NCBI GenBank assembly: GCA_905221605.1
Contig: CAJNDS010002144.1
Coordinates: 540,147 to 597,646, forward strand
Reading direction: 5' to 3'
DNA: 57,500 bases
Origin: Symbiodinium natans
Lineage: Eukaryota > Sar > Dinophyceae > Suessiales > Symbiodiniaceae
Shown: piece after piece, positions 42,209 to 51,154 of the stretch
Layout: the number at the start of each line of letters is the position of its first letter
Position numbering within the stretch: position 1 is the stretch's first letter
Translations under genes and position numbers: made by a program
The notes under the pieces: generated by a model
Databases searched by the model: none
What the model was told of the DNA's origin: nothing
What the model saw: only the letters and a program-made list of their open reading frames with translations

Positions 42209-45200
42209 ATGGCTTGGCTCCCCCTGCTGGCCTTCTTCCTTGCGGGCGCGAGCAGCTTCAAGCTTCAGAGCCGCTGGGACCCAGCATGGCCCCCTTGTTC
42301 CCTTTTGTTTTTTTTATAGTTTTTTGAGGGGGGGAGGGGGGCGGTGGGGGGAGGGGGGGTTAGGCTCCCTTAGAAGCCGCCCTTAAAGCTAAAAGGAGGG
42401 TGCCCTGTTTTCTTTCCTGGGTTACTCTTCGGTTTAGCGGTTTAGTAACCCTAATTCCTAAACCCTAAACCCTGAACCCTAAACCCTGAACCCTAAACCC
42501 TAACCCTAAACCCTAAACCCTAAACCCTAAACCCTAAACCCTAAACCCTAAACCCTAAACCCTCTTAGGCAATTCAAGCGCCCTCTTCGAGGGCTCAGCC
42601 ACTCCATGGGAGCTGGTGCTGAAAGTCGCCAAGCGCCTCGGTGGGCCCTTACCCTTGAGGGTTTAGGGTTTAGGGTTTAGGGCTTAGGGTTTAGGTTTGA
42701 GGGTTTAGGGTTTAGGGCTTAGGGTTTAGGGTTTAGGGTTTAGGGTTTAGGGTTCAGGGTTTAGGGTTTAGGGTTTAGGGTTTAGGGTTTAGGGATTTAG
42801 GGGTTTAAGCTTTAGAGTCGCCTCGGTGGGCCCTTGTGGGGAGAATCTACAGGTTTCTTCCTGCCCTTCAGGATGTAGGGTTCAGGGGTTGTAGGGTTTA
42901 GGGTTCAGTGTTCCTACACCCTAACCCCTAAACCCTACACCCTAAACCCTAAACCCTAAACCCTAAACCCTAAACCCTAAACCCTATTCCACAAGCTGAC
43001 CAAGGACCGATAAGCTTGGATTCTCCTCGGCGTTGTGGACAAGCTCGGATCTGCTGAACCAAGACTCGCCGTGGGAGAAAGAGGAGTTTAGGGTTTAGGG
43101 TTTAGGGTTTAGGGTTTAGGGTTTAGGGTTTAGGGTTTAGGGTTTAGGGTTTCGGGTTTAGGGTTTGGGGTTTAGGGTCAGGGTTGTGGCGGTGTAGGGC
43201 TGAGAGTTCCAGGGGTGAGGGATTAAGGGGTTCCAGTGGGGGGCTTCGAGGGATCTGGAGGAAGATGCCAAGTACGACGCCTACAACAAGGTCCCCTTCA
43301 AAAAGTGTCTGGGCTGCTACTAAACGAAGCTGAGTGTAAGCTACTATCTTCTCAACGCATAGTAAATCACGTCTGGTACCCCGAAACCCTAGACCCTAAA
43401 CCCTAAACCCTAAACCCTAAACCCTAAACCCTAAACCCCAAACCCCAAACCCTAAACCCTAAACCCCAAGCCCTGACCCTACCCCAAACCCTAAACCCTA
43501 AACCCTAAACCTGAGCCCAGGATTCGCATGTGTGTTGGAACCCCCCAGTCCAACTGTGTGGAGCACGTCTTCGCCAAGAAGTACCAAAGTGCCAAGGCAC
43601 TCTTCTCCGCAGGCTACATCCGCGATGAGAGCCTACACTGTTCAGCACACCCTAAACCCTGGACCCTAAACCCTAAACCCTAAACCCTAAACCCTAAACC
43701 CTAAACCCTAAACCCTAAACCCTAAACCCTGAACCCTACACCGCCCTCTAAGTTGCTTTTATAAACCTAGTTCCCAAAATTGACAGCACCAGCAAGCACA
43801 TATTGTTAAGTGTTGGAGCCATAGCTGTTTTGTACTATTTGGGGGCTCTATTTTCTGGATCCTCCCAGGGGTCTGGGTAACCCTAAACTAAACCCTAAGC
43901 CCTAAAACTAAACCCTAAACCCTACACCTCTAGACCTCTAAGAGCAGCTCAGGACCGTCAAGCAGGATGGCATCCTGAAAGCATTCGGCCCGAAGAAAGG
44001 GGCCTACCAGGACTGCGCCATGCAGAGGCCGGGGGTTTAGGGTTTGGGGTTTGGGGTTTGGGGTTTAGGGTTTGGGGTTTAGGGTGCAGTATAGGGGCCG
44101 GAATAATTACTCAAAGTATTCCCTTATGGTCCCTGAATAAATATACGATAATAGCCTAAAAACCCCTTTCTAATTATTACAGCCCCTTATATGAGTTTGC
44201 TATCTCTTGCGACCAAGAGCGCTCAACACCCCTTAGTTGAATACCTGAAGCATGAGACGATGTAGGATCCTTTAGCACTATGAGTGAAGAAGTCCTCCGT
44301 CGCTATAGTCATGGGTTTCCCTAGTACTCTCCTCTATACTAGCCCGCCTAGGTTCCCCCCTTAAATAACCTTAATGAGGTTTAAGTATCCCTAAATACAG
44401 CCCTTAATTATGGGGGGGCACCTTATGAGGGAGGGAGTAGGGGAACCCGTGATATAGGGCAGCTAGGATCAACGGGTCTTGAGTGACAAAAAAGCGGTTT
44501 TTGATGTTTTCACCAGGCCGGGCTTCAACATCCAGTGCAAGGACGGCAACAAGGCGCGCTGGGGCTACTGCAGCTAGGCTGTTCCGTAGTATACCTTCTT
44601 TTCTTTTACTTTGTGGGTTCTGGGGGCTCCCTATATTAGGTCAGCAGCCCCAAAACAGTGTGCTTTTTTCCCTTGGGTCACTGAAAAGCTGAGGCAACAA
44701 CTGCGCGAGCCAGGGCTGCCAGATAAGCGACAGCAACGACGCGGACTCCGCCATCGGGATTGGGCTCGCCGGGCAATCCACGGATACAGAGCTCGGGGGT
44801 GGCTGGACAGCGTGGCTTGGCAGGTCGATGCATGTTGACGCACACACACATGTATCGTGACATGTTGGCATGGATGCAGGGGTTGTTCGAGCTTAGGATC
44901 AAATTTTCCCCCATCTACTAAGAATCCAAAAGGAGCCATACTTTGGAACCCAAGTCGAAACCTTAAATCCTTTAAATCCGCCCTAGACTCAAAGCCCCAT
45001 ATCAGTGTGCAGACTCGAGCCTGCTGTCAGGTACTTTGCATCCGGGAAAGGAACGTGCTCCGCTAACAGCAAGACATTCAAAGCCGTGCCTCGACTGATG
45101 TGAGGGTTCAGGTTTCAGGGTTCAGGGTTCAGGGTTTAGGGGTTCAAGGTCTCCTGTCATAGTTACAGGCAAGCGTCGCAAGGTCTTGCCTCGACTTCAG

Positions 45201-46584
45201 AAGATGTTGTTTGGCGGGGCAGACGTGGTGATACTGAGATCTCCACATACCCGGACCGCAGGAAGACCTGCGCATCCCTGGGCCCTTTTTGGGGTCCAAA
45301 AATGCCCACGGAGTGGGGGGCCAGTTTGGCTTGTCTCTGTCTGTTTCCAATCACTGCCCATCGCAACCCCCCTGAACGCTGCCGTGAGCCCTGCAACCCT
45401 AACCCCCTACAACCCTACACCTAAACCCTGACTACAACCCTAAAATCCCTACAACCCTACACTCAAACCCTCAACGCTAATCCTACAACGTGCAACCCTA
45501 AACCCCAACCCCAAACCCCAAACCCCAAAAAACCCTAAACCCCCAAAAACCCTAAACCCCAAACCCTAAACCCCAAACCCCAAACCCTAAACCCTAAAAC
45601 CCTAAACCCTAAACCCCAAACCCTAAGCCCCAAACCCCAAACCCTAAGCCCTAAACCCTTCTGTCCCCGGCTCAGGTGTGGCTTTGGGTAGCCAGCCTCG
45701 AGGGCTCGTCGCGGCCCTACACGCGCAACGTGCGGGACTGGACGGCGGTCATGAAGATTGCTCAGGTCACTTAGGGTTTAGGGTTTAGGGGTTTAGGGTT
45801 TAGGGTTTCGGGGGTTTAGGGTTTCGGGTTTCGGGGGGTTTAGGGTTTCGGGGGGTGTAGGGTTCTAGCTCAGGGGGCACCCCAAGCCGCAAACCCCCAA
45901 ACCCCCGCGCGTTTGGGGGTTTAGAGGGTTCTAGAGGGTGTCGGGCAGGGTTTAGGGTTCAGGGTCCTAGGGTGGCTTGACGGACCTCAGGTGTGGCCGA
46001 GGCTCTAGGGTTTAGGGTTTCGGGTTTAGGGTTTAGGGTTTAGGGTTTAGGGTTGCGGTTTTCAGGGTTGTGGGGCTGACCGGTAGGTTCGCCCTGGCCG
46101 GTCATTCACAAATGGCAGCAAGTGATGATATGGCGCTCAAGCCCCAAAACCTAAACCCTAAACCCTAACCCTAAACCCTAAACCCTAAACCCTAAACCCT
46201 AAACCCTAAACCCTAAACCCTAAACCCTAAACCCTAAACCCTTAACCCTTAACCCTTAACCCTTAACCCTAAACCCTAAACCCCAAACCCCAAACCCTAA
46301 ACCGCATGTTAAGTGTAATGTTAGTGTCGAGTGCGATGTGCGGCGCTTGGTACGTGTGGGGTGACGTGGTGGCCCTGCTGGGCACAGCTAGACCTCCCCT
46401 CAAAGTCTAACACCTGAACCCCAAACCCTAAACCCTAAACCCTAAACCCTAAACCCTAAACCCTAACCCTAAACCCTAAACCCCAAACCCAGCAAGCCCC
46501 TTCATTTCCTTGCAGTAGTGTGGCCAGTTCCGCAAGCTGCGGTCTGCTTTTGGGGACCCTGCCTACAAGTGCTTGTCCTCGTAG
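42209..46584 (+). CDS. Secreted Cys-rich protein, paralog A, spliced
   Basis: The ATG at 42209 starts MAWLPLLAFFLAGASS, a typical signal peptide. Exons by eye: 42209-42298, 42569-42640 (NSSALFEGSATPWELVLKVA), 43005-43084 (SSALWTSSDLLNQDSPWEKE), 43251-43304 (DAKYDAYNKVPFK), 43521-43635 (IRMCVGTPQSNCVEHVFAKK, then YQSAKALFSAGYIRDE), 43953-44027 (TVKQDGILKAFGPKKGAYQD, CAMQR), 44517-44572 (PGFNIQCKDGNKARWGYC), 44694-44799 (NNCASQGCQISDSNDADSAI), 45032-45085 (YFASGKGTCSANSKTFKA), 45676-45765 (VWLWVASLEGSSRPYTRNVR) and 46519-46584 ending CLSS and TAG. A TAG at 44575 would end the frame if the intron after WGYC were not spliced; it seems to start GCTAGG. The Cys spacing suggests a disulfide-bonded secreted domain. 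The family is unrecognised. The paralog lies at 47300-49697. Confidence 0.72.
42300..42568 (+). repeat. First intron of paralog A: G-rich start, CCCTAAA end
   Basis: A poly-G-rich tract at 42325-42360 follows the signal-peptide exon, and CCCTAAA units at 42460-42563 run up to CTCTTAG at 42568. Confidence 0.8.
42655..43004 (+). repeat. TTTAGGG/CCCTAAA inverted pair in an intron of paralog A
   Basis: Some eighteen TTTAGGG units at 42659-42800 follow the exon, and CCCTAAA units at 42912-42987 precede the next. This is a clear example of opposite arrays at the two ends of one intron. Confidence 0.9.
43083..43520 (+). repeat. TTTAGGG array, short exon, CCCTAAA array
   Basis: About ten TTTAGGG units at 43086-43160 follow the exon ending EKEE. 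The exon 43251-43304 is then followed, after 80 unique bases, by CCCTAAA/CCCCAAA units at 43383-43512, ending at the acceptor CCCAG (43520). Donor GTGTCT at 43305 and this acceptor form a GT-AG intron absent from paralog B. Confidence 0.85.
43648..43950 (+). repeat. Intron of paralog A with CCCTAAA array
   Basis: About ten CCCTAAA units at 43650-43740, unique sequence, then short CCCTAA patches at 43880-43925 before the acceptor CTCAG at 43952. Paralog B has no intron at this position. Confidence 0.8.
44091..44190. mobile_element. MITE-like element, TCGGAATAATTA family (clearest copy)
   Basis: The left end TATAGGGGCCGGAATAATTA and right end TAATTATTACAGCCCCTTATA are imperfect terminal inverted repeats of about 20 bases. 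The inner CCCTTATGGTCCCTG is shared with the copies near 8160 and 33905. Confidence 0.7.
44304..44455. mobile_element. MITE-like element with ~30-bp terminal inverted repeats
   Basis: ATAGTCATGGGTTTCCCTAG at the left matches the complement of the right end, TAGGGGAACCCGTGATAT. The AT-rich middle has TTAAATAACCTTAATG. It lies in the same paralog-A-specific intron. Confidence 0.7.
44690..44850 (+). repeat. Duplicated exon-intron segment, copy A
   Basis: 160 bases starting GCTGAGGCAACAACTGCG and ending GACGCACACACA match 49127-49290 with few differences. The segment includes the exon NNCASQGCQ... and the first part of the following intron, so the gene duplication carried intron sequence. Confidence 0.9.
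45086..45675 (+). other. Paralog-A-specific GT-AG intron full of CCCTAAA
   Basis: The donor GTGCCT follows ...TTCAAAGCC and the acceptor GGCTCAG precedes GTGTGGCTTTGGGTAGCC. Paralog B reads straight through the same junction (AAGTCCGTGTGGCTCTGG at 49654-49671). The second half (45400-45660) is CCCTAAA, CCCCAAA and CCCTACA units. The frame that runs past the donor to TGA at 45101-45103 would give an alternative C terminus if unspliced. Confidence 0.8.
45766..46518 (+). repeat. TTTAGGG start and CCCTAAA end of the last intron of paralog A
   Basis: The donor GTCACTTAGGG follows the exon directly and leads into TTTAGGG variants (45774-45870 and 45990-46060). CCCTAAA/CCCTTAA units fill 46145-46302 and 46420-46490, before the acceptor near TGCAGTAG at 46518. 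Confidence 0.85.
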
Positions 46585-46589
46585 CAGAC

Positions 46590-47295
46590 TTACTGACCCT
46601 AAACCCTATATCCCGAAACCCAGCAGCTTGGAGGACCTAGCAAGTGGTTTTGGACCCGAAGCCCTGGCCTAAACCCTAAACCCTAAACCCTAAACCCTAA
46701 ACCCTAAACCCTAAACCCTAAACCCTAAACCCTAAACCCTAAACCCTAAACCCTAAACCCTAAACCCTAAACCCTAAACCCTAAACCCCTAAACCCTCAA
46801 CCCTCAAGCCGAAAACCCCACGTCAGACGAAAACCTTCGGCTTCAGTTCCAGCTACTGGGGGCGCCTTGGCACAGCATTGTTTAAGCCCTGGACCCTAAA
46901 CCTTGGGTCTCGTGTTGAGGCAACCCGGACCCGGAAACCCTTAACCCCCACAGGCACCAGCATCCCTGCTGGTCTCCTGAGCATGCAAGACGCGCTTGCC
47001 TACTCGGCATCCCCACGGAGCTTAAACCCCGAAGCACAGCCCCCTGAAATCCTGAACCCTAAGCCCTAAGCCCTAAACCCTAAGCCCTAAACCCGAAAAA
47101 CCCTAACACCCTAAGCTCTCCATCGCAAACGCTAAACCCTAAACCCTAAACCCTAAACCCTAAACCCTAAACCCTAAACCCTAAACCCTAAACCCTAAAC
47201 CCTAAACCCTAAACCCTAAACCCTAAACCCTAAACCCTAAACCCTAAACCCTAAACCCTAAACCCTAAACCCTAAGACCTCAATCCCGGCCCCCT
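46590..47295 (+). repeat. Long CCCTAAA arrays between the two paralogs
   Basis: Perfect CCCTAAA arrays at 46674-46800 (about 17 units) and 47133-47272 (about 19 units). The segment between (46820-47040) contains GTSIPAGLLSMQDALAYSAS in one frame after a CAG and may be a first exon of paralog B; this is unproven. Confidence 0.85.
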
Positions 47296-47299
47296 CTAG

Positions 47300-48846
47300 A
47301 GGAACAACAAGTTGCTGAACTCCGACTCAGCCCTGGCTGTAGAAGAGGAGACGGTTTTGGGTTTAGGATTTGGTGTTTAGGGGTGGGTTTAAGGTAGGGT
47401 TTAGGGTTTAGGGTTTCGGGTTTCGGGTTTAGGGTTTAGGGTTTGCCAGGGCGCATCTCGGAAGTATGCCAACCAAATGCAGCAAGACATTCGGCCTGGC
47501 ATTCAAAGCCCATGTGGAACATGCGGTCAGTTTCATGAAAGACCTGTGCTTCGAGCTTAAAGACTGTGGCACATTGGGCGTGTGCGCGCGTGTGTATGTG
47601 TGTGTTAGGGTTTAGGGTTGAGGGATTAGGGTTCAGGGTTCAGGGTTCAGGGTTTAGGGTTTAGGGTTTAGGGTTTAGAGTTTTGCGTTCAGAGTTGGAG
47701 AGTGGGTTTAGGGTTTAGGGCTCAGGGTGTAGGGTTTGTAGGGTCCGCGAACACTCTCAAACCTTACGTGGGGATTGGTGAAGCCTTAGACCCTGACCGT
47801 ATGCAGTTTTGGGTAGACCCACGGAACAGCCTCAATCCGAAAACCTAAGCCCGAAACCAGCCCGAGGCCCTGGATGCTCAAAAACACCTGAGAACGTTTA
47901 GGGGTTAGGGTTCAGGGTTCAGGGTTTGGGGTTCAGGGTGCATTAGGCGCCTTGACCCCAAGCCACCTGATAAACCCGAAGCCCTAATCCCTATAGCACT
48001 CATGGGCTCCATGGGTAAGAGGACGCAAAGTACCAAGCCTTTCTTGACAAGCCCCTCGATGCCATCCGCATGTGCGTCGGCAAGCCCGAAGAGAACTGCG
48101 TGATCCACACGTTCCAGGCGGGGCGGCTGTGAAGGAACTTCGCCTCCTGCTGGGTTTCTCGTAGGGAATGAGGGAATGGGGGGTACCTTATATGAGCAGA
48201 TTAATGAGGGGAGTATAGAGGGTACCTAGCCTCATTCCCTCCTAATGAAGAACCAGTAAGTTACATGAAGTTGCCAGAAGAAGATAGAAGAAGCGCACTC
48301 TATGTATGTACTACATAAATCGGTCTATGGAAAGTTCCTTAAGACTTCTTTATCAAGAGCCCGGAAGGACCAGTACGACAGCGCAAAAGCCTTGTTCACA
48401 GCCGGCTACATCCGCGACACGACCGTGGACCAGAAGGGCATCCTCTCTGCGTCTTACTTCGCCTTTAGTTGAACTTTACACTTTTTGGGTTTCCTTATTT
48501 AGTAGGAACATGAAAGTTAACCCTCTTTCTCCCCTTGGTTTTTGGAGAAGCAAGGCGTTCGGCCCGAGTCCCGGATCCTATCAAAACTGCGGCATGCAGA
48601 GACCGGGCTTCAACATCGAGTGCAAGGACGGCAACAAGGCGCGCTGGGGCTACTGCAACTAGGCTGCTCAGTAGTATATGCATGATTATGGCTACTCTTC
48701 TGATTATTACTCTTATGACTATTACTCTTGCTCTTACTCTTGCTCTTGCTCTTACTCTTGCTCTTGCTCTTGCTCTTACCATCACTATTGTTATTATTAT
48801 TATTATTCTTATTGTTTTTGTTCTTGTTATTGTTATTGTTATTGGT

Positions 48847-48909
<63 letters not shown>

Positions 48910-49276
48910 GTCATTGTTTCGAGTATGATGATATTCATTATTATTGTTACTGTTGTTTTTATTTCTATCATCATTATGACTATTTATATTGTTTTTACTA
49001 TGATTATTTGTTTATTATGATGATTATGATTATTATGATGATGAGGTTATTATTTGATTATCCTTATTAGTACTACTATTATCATTATGACTATTTATAT
49101 TGTTTTTACTATATGATTGCTGGACAGCTGAGGCAACAACTGCGCGAGCCAGGGCTGCCAGGAAAGCGACAGCAACGACGCGGACTCCGCCATCGGGATT
49201 GGGCTTGCCGGGCAATCCACGGATACAGAGGTCGGGGGTGGCTGGACAGCGTGGCTTGGCAGGTCGATGCATGTTG

Positions 49277-49373
<97 letters not shown>

Positions 49374-49697
49374 CGGCACGCACGGCACGCACGGCACGCA
49401 CGGCACGCACGGCACGCACGGCACGGCACGGCACGCGCGGCACGCACGGCACGGCACGGCACGGCACGGCACCGCACGGCACCGCACGGCACGGCACGGC
49501 ACGCTCGCATGCGTGCGCGCATGCACGCACGCACGCACGCCGGCACGCACGCACGCACCTTCGCACACATCGTCACATGTTGGCAACTGGCGCCTGCTGT
49601 CAGGTACTTTGCATCCGGGAAAGGAACGTGCTCGGCCAACAGCAAGACCTTCAAGTCCGTGTGGCTCTGGGTTGCTGGGGTGTTGAAGTACGTCTAG
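47300..49697 (+). CDS. Cys-rich protein, paralog B, spliced, 5' end not found
   Basis: Exons by eye: 47300-47353 (NNKLLNSDSALAVEEE), 48022-48117 (DAKYQAFLDKPLDAIRMCVG, then KPEENCVIHTFQ), 48358-48440 (RKDQYDSAKALFTAGYIRDT, TVDQKGIL), 48551-48656 (KAFGPSPGSYQNCGMQRPGF, then NIECKDGNKARWGYC), 49133-49240 (NNCASQGCQESDSNDADSAI) and 49604-49697 (YFASGKGTCSANSKTFKSVW, then LWVAGVLKYV and TAG at 49695-49697). Identity to paralog A is high over the last exons. Introns differ from paralog A at six places. A TAG after WGYCN (48660-48662) would end the frame unless spliced. The C-terminal LWVAGVLKYV may be a read-through into an intron; the gene may continue into the exons at 49959-51150. Confidence 0.68.
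47354..48020 (+). repeat. Intron of paralog B with degenerate TTTAGGG
   Basis: TTTAGGG/TTTCGGG units at 47395-47450, 47605-47745 and 47895-47940, with a TGTGTG patch near 47580. A GC-rich piece at 47460-47560 could be coding but cannot be placed. Confidence 0.65.
48163..48242. mobile_element. Short MITE-like palindrome inside a paralog-B-specific intron
   Basis: The left end AGGGAATGAGGGAATGGGG continues to GGTACC. The right end GGTACCTAGCCTCATTCCCT is its complement with small gaps. The 35-base middle is AT-rich. The surrounding intron (about 48118-48357) is absent from paralog A. Confidence 0.7.
48680..49110. repeat. Microsatellite cluster: CTCTTG, TTATTG, (GATGAT)n
   Basis: CTCTTG/CTCTTA units (48700-48790), TTATTG/TTATTA units (48785-48845), a (GAT)n tract of about 60 bases (48846-48907), then TTATTAT-rich sequence to 49110. 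It fills the intron between exons ending near 48656 and starting at 49133. Long open frames here are low-complexity artefacts. Confidence 0.92.
49127..49290 (+). repeat. Duplicated exon-intron segment, copy B
   Basis: Matches 44690-44850. After the shared end, this copy has expanded the CA run into the long array that follows. Confidence 0.9.
49279..49560. repeat. (CA)n, (GCAC)n and (GGCAC)n microsatellite
   Basis: ACACAC (49279-49310), then GCAC tetramers (49311-49375), then GGCAC and CGCACGGCA units to about 49505 and a mixed tail. The matching place in paralog A (44838-44850) has only six CA units, so the array grew after duplication. Confidence 0.93.
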
Positions 49698-49830
49698 AGG
49701 AGATCAGGTTGTTATTCCCTTGTACCAGCCCATGAACCTTCAAGCCCCCAACCTTACAAGCCCTAGAAGCCCCCTAAACCCTAGACCCCCCCGAAACCCC
49801 AGAAAAACCCTTTCAAAAGAGTTCGGAAAG

Positions 49831-49955
49831 CCAAGGTTAGCTCTGTTCAACAGCGAGCAAAGCCCTAAACCCTAAACCCTAAATCCTAAACCCTAAACCC
49901 TAAACCCTAAACCCTAATCACAAGGTTAGCTCTGGTTCAACAGCGAGCCAAGCAC
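49831..49955 (+). repeat. CCCTAAA array flanked by ~31-bp direct repeats
   Basis: AAGGTTAGCTCTGTTCAACAG with GCGAGCAAAGC lies at 49833-49863. AAGGTTAGCTCTGGTTCAAC with AGCGAGCCAAGC lies at 49922-49953. Between them are about eight CCCTAAA units. The array has apparently been inserted with a duplication of its target, just upstream of the exon at 49959. Confidence 0.8.
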
Positions 49956-49958
49956 AAG

Positions 49959-51150
49959 ACCTGGCCCTGTCCGCCGACTTCTCCAAAGTCGCGGCCGACG
50001 AGGCGAAGTTCCTCAGCGAGTGCAGCGCCGCCCTCGCGCCCGCCGAGTGCGTGAAGGTCCCTCTGGGTCGTCCTCTCTATTTTCGGCCCCCTAAACCCTA
50101 AACCCTAAACCCTTGAAACCCCCTAAACCCTAAAAACCCTAAAAACCCTATAAACCCTATAAACCCTATAAACCCTTTAAACTCTATAAACACTATAAAC
50201 CCTATAAACCCTATAAACCCTATAAACACTATAAACCCTATAAACCCTACAAACCCTATAAACCCTATAAACCCTATAAACCCTGTAAGCCCCAAACCCT
50301 AAACCCTAAACCCCTGAACCCTAACCCCTGCAATCCCAAGCCTCTAAACCCTGTAAGCCCTAAACCCTATAAAGCCTCAACCCTGAACCATCCTAAAACC
50401 CCTGAACCCTAAACCCTAAACCATCCTAAGAGCTCGGTGGAAGGTGGTTCCCCGCTCCCTGCGCACCGTGGTCACGGTGACGGCCCCAACCCTCCCGAAG
50501 CTCGAGAGGGCCTCCAGCCAGGCCTTCGCCAGGGTTTAGGGTTTAGGGTTTGGGGTTTGGGGTTTAGGACTTGGGGTTTAGGGTTTGGGGTTTAGGGTTT
50601 AGGGTTTAGGGCGAAACCGAAATCCTTAAGCCCTACAACCCATTGACCCTTCAAAGCCCTTGACCCTTTAAAACCTTAGACCCTTCAACCCTTCAAACCT
50701 TTGAAACTATGGGCATATCACATATAAAATATAATATAATATAAGATAATATAGTATAGCATAGTATAGTATAATATAATATGAAATGACATAATATAAT
50801 ATATACATACATACATACATACTCTTTTTGCTCTGAGCCCTAAACCCTTTTACGGCAACCCTGGGACCCTTCAACCCTGAAAGCAACCCTAGACCCTCCA
50901 TCCTTCAGCCCTGCCTCGATATGTAAAGGTGTATATACATCTATATACAGACACATGAAATAAAAATACAAAGATCTGTATGTACATATATATGTATATA
51001 TACATATACATTTTGTGGTTTGAGCCCTAAACCCTTTAACCCTTTAACCCTCAAGCTCTGACCTTGCCTCCAAAGGTGTTCAACGCAGGCCTGGACCTGA
51101 AGACGATCGGTAAGTTGAGGCCCTTGCTGACCGAGTGCGAGGCGAGGTAG
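49959..51150 (+). CDS. Unrecognised small protein, last three exons
   Basis: Exon 49959-50056 (LALSADFSKVAADEAKFLSE, then CSAALAPAECVK) has donor GTCCCT. Exon 50444-50533 (VVPRSLRTVVTVTAPTLPKL, then ERASSQAFAR) follows GGAAG, and its donor is GTTTAGGG, the first telomere-like unit. Exon 51076-51150 (VFNAGLDLKTIGKLRPLLTE, CEAR) ends in TAG. All three join in phase with GT-AG introns, which makes this the best-defined splicing in the window. Two conserved-looking Cys pairs suggest a secreted or disulfide-bonded helical protein. The start is upstream, perhaps in the paralog-B exons. No family is recognised. Confidence 0.7.
50094..50430 (+). repeat. CCCTATAAA (9-mer) variant array
   Basis: About sixteen CCCTATAAA units at 50145-50284 flanked by CCCTAAA units. 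The whole lies in the intron between 50056 and 50444. A smaller patch of the same 9-mer is at 56300-56345. Confidence 0.9.
50534..51075 (+). repeat. Intron starting with TTTAGGG, then AT-rich microsatellites
   Basis: The intron starts GTTTAGGGTTTAGGG at the donor (50534-50615). It then has CCCTT-rich text and AT-rich palindromic microsatellites (ATAATATA 50725-50820 and ATATATGT 50970-51010). Confidence 0.85.
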
Positions 51151-51154
51151 CGGT

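Larger units (their letters stand above)
44028..44516 (+). other. Paralog-A-specific intron flanked by 8-bp direct repeat
   Basis: AGGCCGGG occurs at 44026-44033 and again at 44515-44522, bracketing this intron. At the matching place paralog B reads CAGAGACCGGGCTTC without interruption (48596-48610). The intron begins with TTTAGGG/TTTGGGG units (44034-44085), then contains two palindromic elements (44091-44190 and 44304-44455). The donor would be GC or shifted by the repeat; the acceptor is CACCAG. Confidence 0.75.

Noticed and set aside
48495-49070. Long frames rich in Ile, Asp or Met on both strands
   Set aside because: They are produced by the (GAT)n and TTATTG microsatellites.
49033-49735. 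Several Cys/Arg or His/Thr-rich frames up to 211 codons
   Set aside because: Low-complexity translations of the CA/GCAC array. Only the short exon pieces at 49133-49240 and 49604-49697 have support.
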